40,159 nucleotides of DNA. Origin: Chitinophagaceae bacterium (GTDB lineage: Bacteria > Bacteroidota > Bacteroidia > Chitinophagales > Chitinophagaceae). The stretch lies in the NCBI GenBank assembly GCA_014379965.1, contig JACMKU010000071.1, positions 1 to 40,159 of the forward strand, given 5' to 3'. Positions within the stretch are counted from its first letter, which is position 1, and each line of letters begins with the position of its first letter. This document shows, in pieces, positions 16,485-24,806 of the stretch. The position numbers were made by a program, and so were the translations under genes. The notes beneath the pieces are model-generated. The model searched no databases. It had not been told where the DNA came from and was given only the letters and a program-made list of their open reading frames with translations.

Positions 16485-17999
16485 ATGAAAAATTATCTAA
16501 TAAAGATCTCCATAGTTTGTTTATCCGCTATAGTCGTCAACTCGGGCTGCAAGAAGTTTCTCGAGCACGAAGTGCCTGGAGCATATGCGGAGCAGGATTT
16601 CTACAAGACCGACCAGGATGCAACACAGGCGGTGACGGCTGTGTATGATATGATGCAGGCGCATTACAATAGTAATTGGGGGAGCCTGTATATGGTGAAG
16701 ATGTTGTTATCGGACGAGAGTAATGCCGGAGGCAGTGATGCCGGTGACCAACCGGGGTACCAAACGTTGGACAACTACAACTTTGATGCTACCAATGATA
16801 AGGTAAGAGATGCATGGAGGATGTGTTACTTCACGATCTATCGCGCCAACAAGGTCATCAACCGCACATTGCCTGACACCGATCTGCGTAAAAGACTGAT
16901 TGCCGAAGCGAAGTTCCTTAGGGCATATAATTATTTCGAACTCGTTTCATTGTGGGGGGATGTTCCATTGGTACTAGATGATATACCGCCAGCAGAATAT
17001 ACCACCACTGGGCGTAAACCAAAGGCTACTGTTTATACACAAATCGAGAAGGATCTGCAGGAGGCCATTGCAATACTTCCTTTGAAGAATACCTTCACAG
17101 GTGGAGATAGGTTCCGCGTTGCTAAAGGTGCCGCACAAGGATTGCTGGGCAAGGCCTTACTGTATCAACAGAAGTGGGCAGAAGCCGCTGTACAGTTTGA
17201 GGCTGTGATCACATCCGGGCAGTATTCACTCGCGCCTTCGGTCGGTGCTGCATTCTCACGGGGATTTGAATTTGGTCCTGAGTCTCTTTTCGAGATATCC
17301 TATACAAATGCTCGTAGTTATGACTGGGGCAATTTTCCCTGGGGATCTGCGCCCGAAAGCAATATTCATATTCAATTGATGGGACCGCGTGGCGACTATT
17401 ATACTAAAGCTCCTTCGGATTCGCTTATTGGTGGTTGGGGATTCAATCTCCCTAAGCAAAAGTTGTGGGACGCGTTTAATGCGGCAGGTGATGTGCAGAG
17501 GAGAAGACAGATCATTATGTCCCAGGCTGAACTCGTTGCAGCCGGTGGCAACTGGAGCAACTCGAGTGCGTGGGATTACGAGGGTTACTTCCAGAGAAAG
17601 TATGCATCCTACTCCGCCCAGACCGGCGGACCCATAAGCGAATTGAATTACGGTACTAACTGGCGTCATCTTCGTTACGCAGATATATTATTGATGGCAG
17701 CTGAGGCATATTACCGCGCCGCGAACGAAGTAAAGGCAAGACAGTATCTCAACCAGGTGCGCACCCGTTCTTCTATGGTCGATTTAACGGCGACAGGTAC
17801 CGCTCTCTTCGATGCCATAGTAAGGGAAAGACAATTGGAACTGGCTTTCGAGGGTTTCAGATATGCTGACCTCGTTCGTTGGGGACTTGCTGCGCAGGAA
17901 CTAGGCACGCTTGGATTCCAGGCAAACAAGCATGGACTTCTGCCCATTCCCGATTATGATGTCCGGACGGCAGGACTCACCCAGAATTCAAACTATTGA
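16485..17999 (+). CDS. SusD/RagB family glycan-binding lipoprotein
   Basis: Surface lipoprotein, 504 aa, that sits as a lid on the SusC channel and binds glycan. The signal ends in lipobox NSGC (Cys22), followed by KKFLEHEVPG, the usual SusD opening. TPR-like helices with the family motifs follow: AEAKFLRAYNYFELVSLWGDVPLV near 144-167, and AKGAAQGLLGKALLYQQKW near 207-225. The C-terminal NYGTNWRHLRYADILLMAAEAYYRA and RERQLELAFEGFRYADLVRWG blocks are diagnostic. The C-terminus (ILPIPD-like LLPIPDYDV) is complete. It is co-transcribed with the transporter. Confidence 0.97.
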   Translation: MKNYLIKISIVCLSAIVVNSGCKKFLEHEVPGAYAEQDFYKTDQDATQAVTAVYDMMQAHYNSNWGSLYMVKMLLSDESNAGGSDAGDQPGYQTLDNYNFDATNDKVRDAWRMCYFTIYRANKVINRTLPDTDLRKRLIAEAKFLRAYNYFELVSLWGDVPLVLDDIPPAEYTTTGRKPKATVYTQIEKDLQEAIAILPLKNTFTGGDRFRVAKGAAQGLLGKALLYQQKWAEAAVQFEAVITSGQYSLAPSVGAAFSRGFEFGPESLFEISYTNARSYDWGNFPWGSAPESNIHIQLMGPRGDYYTKAPSDSLIGGWGFNLPKQKLWDAFNAAGDVQRRRQIIMSQAELVAAGGNWSNSSAWDYEGYFQRKYASYSAQTGGPISELNYGTNWRHLRYADILLMAAEAYYRAANEVKARQYLNQVRTRSSMVDLTATGTALFDAIVRERQLELAFEGFRYADLVRWGLAAQELGTLGFQANKHGLLPIPDYDVRTAGLTQNSNY

Positions 18000-18006
18000 G
18001 AACATG

Positions 18007-18055
18007 CCCCGGACCTACATAATTTGTCGATGCTTTTATTGAAGCCGATCCGGGG
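18007..18055 (+). other. Intercistronic stem-loop after susD
   Basis: CCCCGGA (18007-18013) can pair with TCCGGGG (18049-18055) around a 35-nt loop. It lies in the 95-bp gap between susD and the PKD lipoprotein gene and has no U-run. A role in mRNA processing or in lowering expression of the downstream genes is possible. Confidence 0.35.
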
Positions 18056-18094
18056 AGACAGGAAATTAATTCACTAACAATTCAACTTCTTAAT

Positions 18095-18988
18095 ATGAGA
18101 AAGTTAATTGATAAGATACCTTCTTTTTCGCTCTTATTTTTTCTATCTGTCCTGGTGCTTGTGTCCTGTGAATACGACACAAGAGAGCTTTCACCAAAGC
18201 CGGTTGCATCGTTCACGGCTACTCCTATCGCCGGTCAGACTAATCGATATTTGCTTACAAGCACTTCCCAGAATGGGTTCCGTTTCGACTGGGACAAGGC
18301 CAATGGTGCCGGATACAAGCAAGGAAAAGCCATTGACACAGTTTATTTCCCAGACCGTGGCGATTATACAGTAAGGCTGTTTGTCTTCGGGCATAGTGGC
18401 ATTGATAGTTCAAAGCAGGTGATCACAGTTGCGGCCGACGATCCTGCCGCACTAACTCCATACAAGATCCTCACTGGCAATAGTACCCGGAAATGGAAAT
18501 TAGCACCCGAGGCAGGCGCATTATGGATAGGCCCCGATGCTGCCACCACGTGGTGGCAGAATGGTGTAGCGGATATTACAAGCAGGTCATGTCTATTCAA
18601 TGATGAATTCACATTTAACAAGACCGGTAACGTAATGGTATTCGATAGCAAGGGTGACTTTTATGTCGATGAGGAAGGTGGTACACCCTGGCCAGCAGGA
18701 ATGCCTGCCGTGGGATGCTATGCCAACAACGCCATACCCGCGCAGTTCCAGGCATGGGCAAACAACAACAACTACACATTTGAAGTAATAGGAAATAACA
18801 AACTGAAAGTGATTGGTACGGGAGCTCACATGGGATTATATAAAGCGGCAACGCCACCTGATGCGGCCGTCACAACGCCACAGGCGAGCGTTACTTATGA
18901 TATTGTTTCCATTACACCCACACGTATGGTCCTTAAACTGGATTATGGCTGGGGTGCGTGGAAGTATGTTTATACTGTTGTTCCTTAA
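18095..18988 (+). CDS. PKD-type surface lipoprotein of the glucan locus (SusE/SGBP-like)
   Basis: 297 aa lipoprotein; signal ending LVLVSCEYD (Cys26). Residues about 37-110 form a PKD-like beta-sandwich (PVASFTATPIAGQTNRYLLT, then RFDWDKANG, then FPDRGDYTVRLFVFGHSG). The C-terminal part (about 125-297) has many Trp and Tyr and a repeated layout (GNSTRKWKLAPEAGALWIGP, WWQNGVADI), as seen in proteins encoded next to SusD in laminarin loci, where they bind glycan at the surface. The catalytic residues of a glycosidase are not visible. Position between susD and a GH16 enzyme supports a surface glycan-binding role; the precise ligand is inferred. Confidence 0.82.
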   Translation: MRKLIDKIPSFSLLFFLSVLVLVSCEYDTRELSPKPVASFTATPIAGQTNRYLLTSTSQNGFRFDWDKANGAGYKQGKAIDTVYFPDRGDYTVRLFVFGHSGIDSSKQVITVAADDPAALTPYKILTGNSTRKWKLAPEAGALWIGPDAATTWWQNGVADITSRSCLFNDEFTFNKTGNVMVFDSKGDFYVDEEGGTPWPAGMPAVGCYANNAIPAQFQAWANNNNYTFEVIGNNKLKVIGTGAHMGLYKAATPPDAAVTTPQASVTYDIVSITPTRMVLKLDYGWGAWKYVYTVVP

Positions 18989-19030
18989 GCTAGGCAGGCA
19001 GTATTTCTAAGCAGGCAATCAGGCAATTTC

Positions 19031-19083
19031 AAAGGGTGGACGTATTTGCTTTTCCAGGTAAGATATTTTCCACCCTTTTTTTA
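19031..19083 (+). terminator. Possible rho-independent terminator between PKD and GH16 genes
   Basis: AAAGGGTGGA (19031-19040) pairs perfectly with TCCACCCTTT (19069-19078), and a run of T follows. The loop is long (28 nt), so it may be partial and let some transcripts continue into the GH16 gene, which starts 54 nt later. Confidence 0.6.
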
Positions 19084-19136
19084 GACTAGGTTTATCTATT
19101 ACTTTATTCGTGCTCGGGGACACATAATAAATCAAG

Positions 19137-20339
19137 ATGAAAACAACAAAGAATTTGAGAATCGTAATGTTGGTGCTGCTAATCGCGGCTGTGGGATGTA
19201 AGAAAGGTGGCGGGGGAGGAGGGACGAAACCCAATCCCGTTGTATCGATCAATAGTTTGACGCAGGCCGAAGGAAACGCAGGCACTACTGCCTTTGGATT
19301 TGTGGTGAAACTTAGTAGTACTCCATCGCAACCTGTGACCGTAACCTATTCTACATTAGAAGGAGGGGCAAAGGCAGGTGATGACTTTGCCGCGGTTACC
19401 AACCAGGCGATCACATTTCAGGCAAATGAGACGGAAAAGTCAATCATAGTGAATGTAGTGGCCGATGAGACGCGAGAGGGCGACGATGATTTTACAGTTA
19501 TGCTTACGGGTGCAACGAACGCCACCATACAACAGTTCACTGCAATTGGTACGATCACCAATGATGACTTACGCGTCACCTTCACTAATACTGGATACGA
19601 TGCTCCTGCAAGTTATCCCGGCTATACGATCTGGTGGCAGGACGAGTTTAACACAGGAACGCTCAACACATCGTCATGGACCTTTGAGAATGGAGACGGT
19701 TGTCCCAATGTCTGTGGCTGGGGAAATAACGAACTTGAGTATTACAAGCCGGAAAACCTCTTCTTCCAGGATGGAAAGATGCTTATCGAGGCAAAGAAGG
19801 AAAGTTTCGGTGGGAAGAATTATACATCGAGTAAGATTCTGACGCGCGATAAGAAGGTCTTCAAGTTTGGTCGCATCGACATACGCGCCAAACTGCCAAA
19901 GGGAAAAGGCATCTGGCCTGCCTTCTGGTTGCTACCACAGTCAAACGTCTTTGGTGGATGGCCTAGAAGCGGAGAGATCGATCTCATGGAGATGATAGGG
20001 CACGAGCCGGGAAGGACATATGCAACTCTTCATTTCGGTCCTGGCCCGGGAAGTACACAAATAAGTAGAAATTTCACTTTAGCAGGTGGTGCAGCGTTTT
20101 ATGACGAGTTCCATGTATTCTCAATTGAGTGGAAACAGGATCAGATCAAATGGTTCGTCGATGGAAACCTGTTTTCAACAGTTAACAAATCCGATCTCGG
20201 CGCAGCCAATTACCCTTTCAATGAAGATTTCTTCTTTATCATCAACCTTGCTGTAGGCGGTAACTGGCCCGGTAGCCCCGACGCCAATACTTACTTCCCA
20301 CAGTGGCTGATCGTAGATTATATAAGAGTATATCAATAG
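19137..20339 (+). CDS. GH16 endo-beta-1,3-glucanase (laminarinase-like) lipoprotein with Calx-beta domain
   Basis: Retaining glycoside hydrolase expected to cut beta-1,3-glucans at the cell surface. 400 aa. The lipoprotein signal has lipobox AVGC (Cys21), followed by KK and a six-Gly linker. Residues about 35-145 form a Calx-beta domain (GDDFAAVTNQAITFQANE, ADETREGDDDFTVML). The GH16 domain spans about 155-400: it opens with YTIWWQDEFN, has GWGNNELEYYKPENL, and carries the catalytic motif GEIDLMEMIG with nucleophile Glu280, Asp282 and acid/base Glu285. The extra Met in EIDLME is the laminarinase/beta-bulge form rather than the kappa-carrageenase or xyloglucanase form. Trp residues in GIWPAFWLLP line the cleft. 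The gene ends the locus at a strong terminator. Confidence 0.96.
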   Translation: MKTTKNLRIVMLVLLIAAVGCKKGGGGGGTKPNPVVSINSLTQAEGNAGTTAFGFVVKLSSTPSQPVTVTYSTLEGGAKAGDDFAAVTNQAITFQANETEKSIIVNVVADETREGDDDFTVMLTGATNATIQQFTAIGTITNDDLRVTFTNTGYDAPASYPGYTIWWQDEFNTGTLNTSSWTFENGDGCPNVCGWGNNELEYYKPENLFFQDGKMLIEAKKESFGGKNYTSSKILTRDKKVFKFGRIDIRAKLPKGKGIWPAFWLLPQSNVFGGWPRSGEIDLMEMIGHEPGRTYATLHFGPGPGSTQISRNFTLAGGAAFYDEFHVFSIEWKQDQIKWFVDGNLFSTVNKSDLGAANYPFNEDFFFIINLAVGGNWPGSPDANTYFPQWLIVDYIRVYQ

Positions 20340-20353
20340 ATTCTTGAAAAACC

Positions 20354-20390
20354 AGCAAGGGTCACGCGATTGCGTGACCCTTGCTTTTTA
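20354..20390 (+). terminator. Strong rho-independent terminator of the glucan locus
   Basis: A perfect 14-bp stem (20354-20367 with 20372-20385, AGCAAGGGTCACGC and its complement) with GATT loop is followed by TTTT. It begins 15 nt after the GH16 stop. The upstream AAAAA also allows some function in the other direction. Confidence 0.93.
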
Positions 20391-20529
20391 AGACGTTTAA
20401 CGTTTAAGGGTTTAACGTTTAACGTTCTTTAGTTTGGGTATTTCTTCCCTTTTCAGCCTGTCTATATATTTTGATCAATTTCCGCATGGAGAAACGTTAA
20501 ACGTTAAACCCTTAAACGTTAAACGTCTT
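20390..20529. repeat. Inverted heptanucleotide element, family E copy 2
   Basis: A perfect 37-nt inverted repeat: arm 1 at 20390-20426, arm 2 at 20493-20529, 66-nt spacer. Units are ACGTTTA with one AGGGTTTA. It lies between convergent genes; arm 2 overlaps the first two bases of the leftward gene's stop codon complement (20528-20530). Because a strong terminator already serves the GH16 gene, this element is not needed for termination on that side. Confidence 0.92.
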
Positions 20530-22081
20530 AAATCTTGAATCCAAGAGTCAACGAGACATTCCCCCCACTACTCTTCACATTAGCAAATGTATTTGCTTTG
20601 TCTGGTAGACGATATGGGAAGCTCACGTCTTTATGAAGACCGTGGGCATAAGTGAGATCGATAAACATACCTGCGTTGCGGTAGCCAAGGCCGCCGCTGA
20701 TAAACATCTTGTTTGCCTTTAGTTCCTTGTCTTTATAGGGACTGCCATAATAAGCGAATCCAAGACGACCCATGATGGTCGTGAACTTGAGCTCGCCACC
20801 AACACGGAAATTCAAAGCGTTCTTGTAGTAATTCTTCATTACATCGTTCACAGCCGCATAATAACCATTGTCGTCATAGTCTTCTGCATTCTGGAATTTG
20901 TTTGAGCGATAGCCTACGTATTCGATATCTGCAGTTAAAAATCCCTTTTGCTGGCGAACGTCCTCTATTTCCCTGAGTACGTATGAACCACTAACCATCA
21001 CTTTCCACGGAGAGACAAGTTCATATTTATATACCGGATCTACGCCGCCATTGAGAACACTTGAGGATACCGACGTGTTGCCAGGAGTAGTCCTATAGTT
21101 CTCGAGGTTAACCGTCATGCTGCCCGAATAGGTATCTGTGAAACTGTACCAGGTTGGGGTATGCACCGCCAGCCCAAGCCTAATGAAATCTGCAGGCTTG
21201 TAAATCACTCCAATTTTGGCATTTATACCTGCACCTTTCGTAGTAAACCTCTCCGATAATTCAGAAAAGCTAAAGTTATTATCGGTATTGCCGGTTACAT
21301 CTTCCTCCCGGAGTTTCGACGTCTTCGTATACCTGACGATTGGCAGGCCTACCGAACCGCCGACATAAAATTTGTCTTCATAGTTGGTCGCATAGGCCAG
21401 CGCGATCTCCGTGATGCCGCCAGTAGTTTCGACACTGTGAGATTGATTTACCAGGAAATCGCCGCCTTCTTTCAATCCGCCCCACATTGCAAGACTGATC
21501 ACATCGGGCGTTGTGCGACCCGGTAAGGTGGTCGTGTCTACGAGATAATTATATACGGCCATTCTCGTCCCAAAGGAAACGCTATTACTTCCTGGAATGT
21601 CATCAATGCTAAGACCGCTAGACGCCGCTTCAGCTGCGAATTGTTCTGCGGCGGAACTAAAATCATTATCTCCCTGGTAAAAAACTTTATTGGAAAAATT
21701 AGCAGTACGGTTTACCGCGAGGCTAAGGCTGTTATTCCATTTGTTATGTCCCTGCCATCCGCCCACAATTCCTGTTGGCCCCAGACCGAATCCAGAATTC
21801 TTATCCGTATTGAACGTGCCACGAAAGTTGCTCTTGTTCTTAAGGAAAGAATAACCCGGTGAGAGAACAAACTCAGTGGTCTTAAAAAATCCAATTCCTG
21901 CAGGGTTTACAAACGTAGCGGAGATATCCCCACCTAATGAACCCATTGCGCCACCCACTGCATTGATACGTGCCGTACCATTCACGGGTTGCCAGCTATA
22001 TTTTAAAACATCCTCGGGTATCTGAGTGAAGGCGGTGAGACTACCGCAGGTGAGGATCGCCAGTAGTAAATTTTTTTTCAT
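20528..22081 (-). CDS. Outer membrane transport protein, OmpP1/FadL-like
   Basis: 517 aa predicted beta-barrel with signal peptide (cleavage after CGSLTAFTQ, residue about 20). The N-terminal mature part has the FadL-type pattern of a short helix plus NPAGIGFF (about 57-64; compare the NPAG motif of FadL/TodX proteins), and the rest alternates hydrophobic and polar residues with many aromatic girdle positions. It ends in LTLGFKI. The family takes up hydrophobic molecules such as long-chain fatty acids; the substrate here cannot be told. The upstream gene in the same direction encodes a Ser/Asn-rich lipoprotein, and a stem-loop lies between them. Confidence 0.87.
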   Translation of the reverse strand: MKKNLLLAILTCGSLTAFTQIPEDVLKYSWQPVNGTARINAVGGAMGSLGGDISATFVNPAGIGFFKTTEFVLSPGYSFLKNKSNFRGTFNTDKNSGFGLGPTGIVGGWQGHNKWNNSLSLAVNRTANFSNKVFYQGDNDFSSAAEQFAAEAASSGLSIDDIPGSNSVSFGTRMAVYNYLVDTTTLPGRTTPDVISLAMWGGLKEGGDFLVNQSHSVETTGGITEIALAYATNYEDKFYVGGSVGLPIVRYTKTSKLREEDVTGNTDNNFSFSELSERFTTKGAGINAKIGVIYKPADFIRLGLAVHTPTWYSFTDTYSGSMTVNLENYRTTPGNTSVSSSVLNGGVDPVYKYELVSPWKVMVSGSYVLREIEDVRQQKGFLTADIEYVGYRSNKFQNAEDYDDNGYYAAVNDVMKNYYKNALNFRVGGELKFTTIMGRLGFAYYGSPYKDKELKANKMFISGGLGYRNAGMFIDLTYAHGLHKDVSFPYRLPDKANTFANVKSSGGNVSLTLGFKI

Positions 22082-22112
22082 GGTTGTCGATTTTAAACGC
22101 GCGGGTATAATA

Positions 22113-22158
22113 AAGGAGGAAACTATTAAGTTTTCACTTAAAAATCGATTTCCTCCTT
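22113..22158 (-). promoter_or_regulatory. Leader hairpin before the FadL-like gene
   Basis: On the minus-strand transcript AAGGAGGAAA pairs with TTTCCTCCTT (10 bp). Inside, TTAAGT-GAAA-ACTTAA forms a nested hairpin with a GNRA-type loop. It lies 30 nt after the lipoprotein stop and about 30 nt before the FadL-like ATG. It may be an intercistronic terminator or attenuator; the stem would also bury an AGGAGG sequence. Confidence 0.5.
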
Positions 22159-22188
22159 ATATAATTGGTTAATTTCTATATGCTGTTT

Positions 22189-22935
22189 TTATCTAGGCGG
22201 TCTCGAAGATCCACTGCTGCTGCCACTACTTCCAGACGATGAACCGCTGCTGGATGAACTGGAAGAAGAAGACGACGATGAGGATGATGAGGGCGTATAG
22301 CTTCTCGATGGCGTTGAACTACTTGGAGTGTAGCTGTTGTTGTTGTTGCCATTCGAACTTGAATTGGAATAAGTGCGAGAAGATCCATTGCTATTCGAGT
22401 TGCTATTGTTATAACGTGTACCTCCGCCGTTGTATGAGTTATTATAATATCCTGTATTCTTCAGGCCACTCGCATTATACTGGTTGTTGCCCAGGTAGCT
22501 GCTCGGGCTAAATGCTACAGGCTTACTTGGGGGAGGAGTGTAGGCAGTCGGGTTCTTAATGATGATGCCGCCACCGCCACCGGAGCAATACGGGTTGTAA
22601 TAATTATTCCATGTCCAGTAGCTATTCCACGGATTATTCCAGTTGCTAGAATAGCCATAATAACTATAGGGGTAATAACTACCGCGGAAGTAGTAGTCAT
22701 CCAATGCAGACCAGCGATACCTGTTTTGCACTCTCATGCGCAGGAAACGCTCATCATAATACTCATCGAGGGTTTGATACCGGCGATTATCTTTCTTCTC
22801 GACCTGTACATACTCATCTTGCGGACGAGCCGGTGAAAAGTAAACATCATCCGGAGTTTGACCCGTCTTGTATGCAGTGGTACAGCTGCTGAGTGCGGCT
22901 ACGGTCAATGCCAGGAGTAAAATTTGAGATTTCAT
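22189..22935 (-). CDS. Low-complexity Ser/Asn/Tyr-rich lipoprotein
   Basis: 248 aa. Lipoprotein signal with lipobox LSSC (Cys18). Residues 25-75 are charged and conserved-looking (DDVYFSPARPQDEY, QTLDEYYDERFLRMRVQNRYRW). A Tyr/Trp/Asn-rich stretch follows (about 80-120), then an Asn/Ser-rich segment and a C-terminal run of about 45 residues that are almost all Ser with some Gly, ending SSRPPR. The serine run uses several different codons, so it is kept at the protein level rather than made by simple slippage. Proteins of this type are common and poorly understood in Bacteroidota. Its position upstream of the FadL-like barrel suggests shared transcription. Confidence 0.82.
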   Translation of the reverse strand: MKSQILLLALTVAALSSCTTAYKTGQTPDDVYFSPARPQDEYVQVEKKDNRRYQTLDEYYDERFLRMRVQNRYRWSALDDYYFRGSYYPYSYYGYSSNWNNPWNSYWTWNNYYNPYCSGGGGGIIIKNPTAYTPPPSKPVAFSPSSYLGNNQYNASGLKNTGYYNNSYNGGGTRYNNSNSNSNGSSRTYSNSSSNGNNNNSYTPSSSTPSRSYTPSSSSSSSSSSSSSSSGSSSGSSGSSSGSSRPPR

Positions 22936-22993
22936 GGCAAATGGTTTTAACAGTTTAAAATTGAAGTTACTACTTTTGTAGGGAAGTTCTTAA

Positions 22994-23013
22994 TTACACA
23001 AACGTTTGTGTAA
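22994..23013. promoter_or_regulatory. Perfect 20-bp palindrome, operator-like
   Basis: TTACACAAACGTTTGTGTAA is its own reverse complement. It lies 58 bp upstream of the Ser-rich lipoprotein start and about 180 bp upstream of proS, in a divergent spacer. The centre AAACGTTT is like sites of dimeric helix-turn-helix repressors, but no regulator is identified. It has no period of 7 or 8 and is not part of the repeat families. Confidence 0.6.
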
Positions 23014-23070
23014 CAAATTTGCGAAGCTTAATTCATATTCGTATACGAGAGAGTGTTAATTAAACTCTAA

Positions 23071-23160
23071 GGTTTAAAAGTTTAATGGTTGAGAGTTTAA
23101 CGGTTCCATAAACTGGTAGCTCCTAAACTATTAAACTTTTAAACTATTAAACCTTTAAAC
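23071..23160. repeat. Inverted octamer-type element, family D copy 1 (GTTTAATA unit)
   Basis: Arm 1 (about 23071-23105) holds GTTTAAAA, GTTTAATG, GTTGAGA, GTTTAACG. Arm 2 (about 23123-23160) holds AAACTATT, AAACTTTT, AAACTATT, AAACCTTT, AAAC. The spacer is about 17 nt. It lies upstream of proS; a TAGATTTC sequence just after arm 2 (23164-23171) is a possible degenerate -7 box. Confidence 0.85.
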
Positions 23161-23196
23161 ACATAGATTTCAGGCCCAAAACATTCACTTAATTCA

Positions 23197-24672
23197 ATGA
23201 GTAAAGAAATAACCTCCCGCGCGGAAGACTATTCTCAATGGTACAATGATCTCGTAATAAAAGGCCAGTTGGCAGACTATTCTGCGGTCAGGGGATGTAT
23301 GGTAATTAAACCCTATGGCTTCGCCCTTTGGGAAAACATGCGCGATGCTCTCGACAAGATGTTCAAGGACACTGGTCATGTGAACGCCTATTTTCCCTTA
23401 TTCATTCCAAAGAGTTTCCTAAGCAAAGAAGCTGCCCACGTGGAAGGATTTGCCAAGGAGTGCGCGGTAGTTACACACTATCGATTGAAGAATGATCCAA
23501 ATGGCGGTGGCATCATTGTAGATCCCGACGCGAAATTGGAGGAAGAATTAATCGTTCGTCCTACCAGCGAAACTATCATCTGGAACACCTATAAAGACTG
23601 GATACAATCATACCGTGATCTTCCATTGCTGATCAACCAATGGGCCAATGTGGTAAGGTGGGAAATGAGAACGAGATTATTCCTTCGTACTGCCGAATTC
23701 CTCTGGCAGGAAGGACATACGGCCCATGCCACAAAGGAAGAGGCCATAGAGGAGACAAAGAAAATGCTCGATGTATACGCAGACTTTGTTGAGAATTGGA
23801 TGGCTTTGCCAGTGATCAAAGGAATAAAGACGGAAAGCGAGCGGTTTGCCGGCGCGGAGGATACGTATTGTATTGAAGCATTGATGCAGGATGGCAAGGC
23901 GCTACAGGCGGGCACCTCGCATTTCTTAGGACAAAATTTTGCAAAGGCCTTTGACGTGAAGTTCTCGAATAAGGAAAACCAACTGGATTATGTATGGGCC
24001 ACGAGCTGGGGGGTTAGCACGCGATTGGTCGGAGCATTGGTGATGGCGCATAGCGATGACCAGGGGCTTATTTTGCCACCGAGGATCGCGCCATGGCAGG
24101 TCGTCATTGTACCCATCTACAAAGGGGAGGAGCAGAAGGCGATGATAGATGTAAAAGCAAAAGAACTGATCGCTTCGTTGAAAGACAAAGGTATTCGCGT
24201 GAAATACGACGACAATGATAATGCGAGACCAGGATGGAAGTTTGCGGAGTATGAAATGAAGGGCGTGCCCGTACGTATAACGCTTGGTGCACGCGACCTG
24301 GAGAATAATCTTGCTGAGATCGCTCGCAGAGATACGAAGGAGAAGAAAAGTATTTCGATGGATGGCTTGCCTGAGCAAATTTCTGACCTTCTCGAGGAGA
24401 TCCAGCAAAACATGTTTAATAGAGCAAAGCACTACCGGGATGAACACATCACCCCCGCGGATACATGGGAACAGTTCGAGAAATTACTCGATGAGAAAAC
24501 GGGTTTCATATCTGCGCATTGGGACGGAACAGCAGAAACCGAGGAGGCGATCAAGGATAAGACAAAGGCGACGATTCGTTGTATTCCTCTAGCCAATAAA
24601 CAGGAAACGGGAAAGTGTATTCTTTCCGGCAAGGATTCGGTGCAGAGGGTGTTGTTTGCGCGCGCGTATTGA
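23197..24672 (+). CDS. proS: Proline--tRNA ligase, archaeal/eukaryal type
   Basis: Class IIa aminoacyl-tRNA synthetase, 491 aa, charging tRNA-Pro. It has the short form without the bacterial editing insertion: after motif 1 the sequence goes straight to [21 protein letters not shown], then motif 2 [26 protein letters not shown] (read in two halves) and motif 3 [17 protein letters not shown]. The anticodon-binding domain follows ([16 protein letters not shown], about 300 onward), then a C-terminal Cys-containing domain ([18 protein letters not shown]), as in type 3 ProRS. The start ATG 23197 matches the usual [20 protein letters not shown] opening. The stop is followed after 2 nt by a heptanucleotide element. 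Confidence 0.97.
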   Translation: MSKEITSRAEDYSQWYNDLVIKGQLADYSAVRGCMVIKPYGFALWENMRDALDKMFKDTGHVNAYFPLFIPKSFLSKEAAHVEGFAKECAVVTHYRLKNDPNGGGIIVDPDAKLEEELIVRPTSETIIWNTYKDWIQSYRDLPLLINQWANVVRWEMRTRLFLRTAEFLWQEGHTAHATKEEAIEETKKMLDVYADFVENWMALPVIKGIKTESERFAGAEDTYCIEALMQDGKALQAGTSHFLGQNFAKAFDVKFSNKENQLDYVWATSWGVSTRLVGALVMAHSDDQGLILPPRIAPWQVVIVPIYKGEEQKAMIDVKAKELIASLKDKGIRVKYDDNDNARPGWKFAEYEMKGVPVRITLGARDLENNLAEIARRDTKEKKSISMDGLPEQISDLLEEIQQNMFNRAKHYRDEHITPADTWEQFEKLLDEKTGFISAHWDGTAETEEAIKDKTKATIRCIPLANKQETGKCILSGKDSVQRVLFARAY

Positions 24673-24674
24673 TC

Positions 24675-24792
24675 CGGAATCGGGAATTGGGAATCGGGAA
24701 TTGGGTTTACAATTGAAACTGATTTTCGAATTTGTAAAGTCCAATTCCCGATTACTAATTCCTAATTCCCGATTCCTAATTCCCGATTCCCA
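24675..24792. repeat. Inverted heptanucleotide element, family B (GGGAATC / GGGAATT units)
   Basis: Arm 1 (24675-24705) is GGAATC, GGGAATT, GGGAATC, GGGAATT, GGG. Arm 2 (24741-24792) is AATTCCC, GATTACT, AATTCCT, AATTCCC, GATTCCT, AATTCCC, GATTCCC. The spacer itself carries a TTTACAA / TTGTAAA pair. It fills the gap between proS and the next gene, starting 2 nt after the proS stop and ending 14 nt before the next ATG. Confidence 0.9.
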
Positions 24793-24806
24793 ATAAAGAA
24801 ATTGTA

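Noticed and set aside
18989..19030. AGGCAGGCA and AGCAGGCAATCAGGC as another periodic array
   Set aside because: Too short and irregular to show a 7- or 8-nt period.
20390..20529. Family E element as a CRISPR-like array
   Set aside because: Units are 7 nt, directly adjacent, with no spacers between units and no cas genes; the structure is an inverted pair of arrays.
22189..22320. Serine run of the lipoprotein as one of the nucleotide repeat families
   Set aside because: The serine codons are mixed and show no regular nucleotide period, so selection acts on the protein.
23926..24447. 173-codon open frame antisense to proS
   Set aside because: The proS frame has full family similarity across this region; the antisense frame has no motif, odd composition and is a by-product of codon bias.
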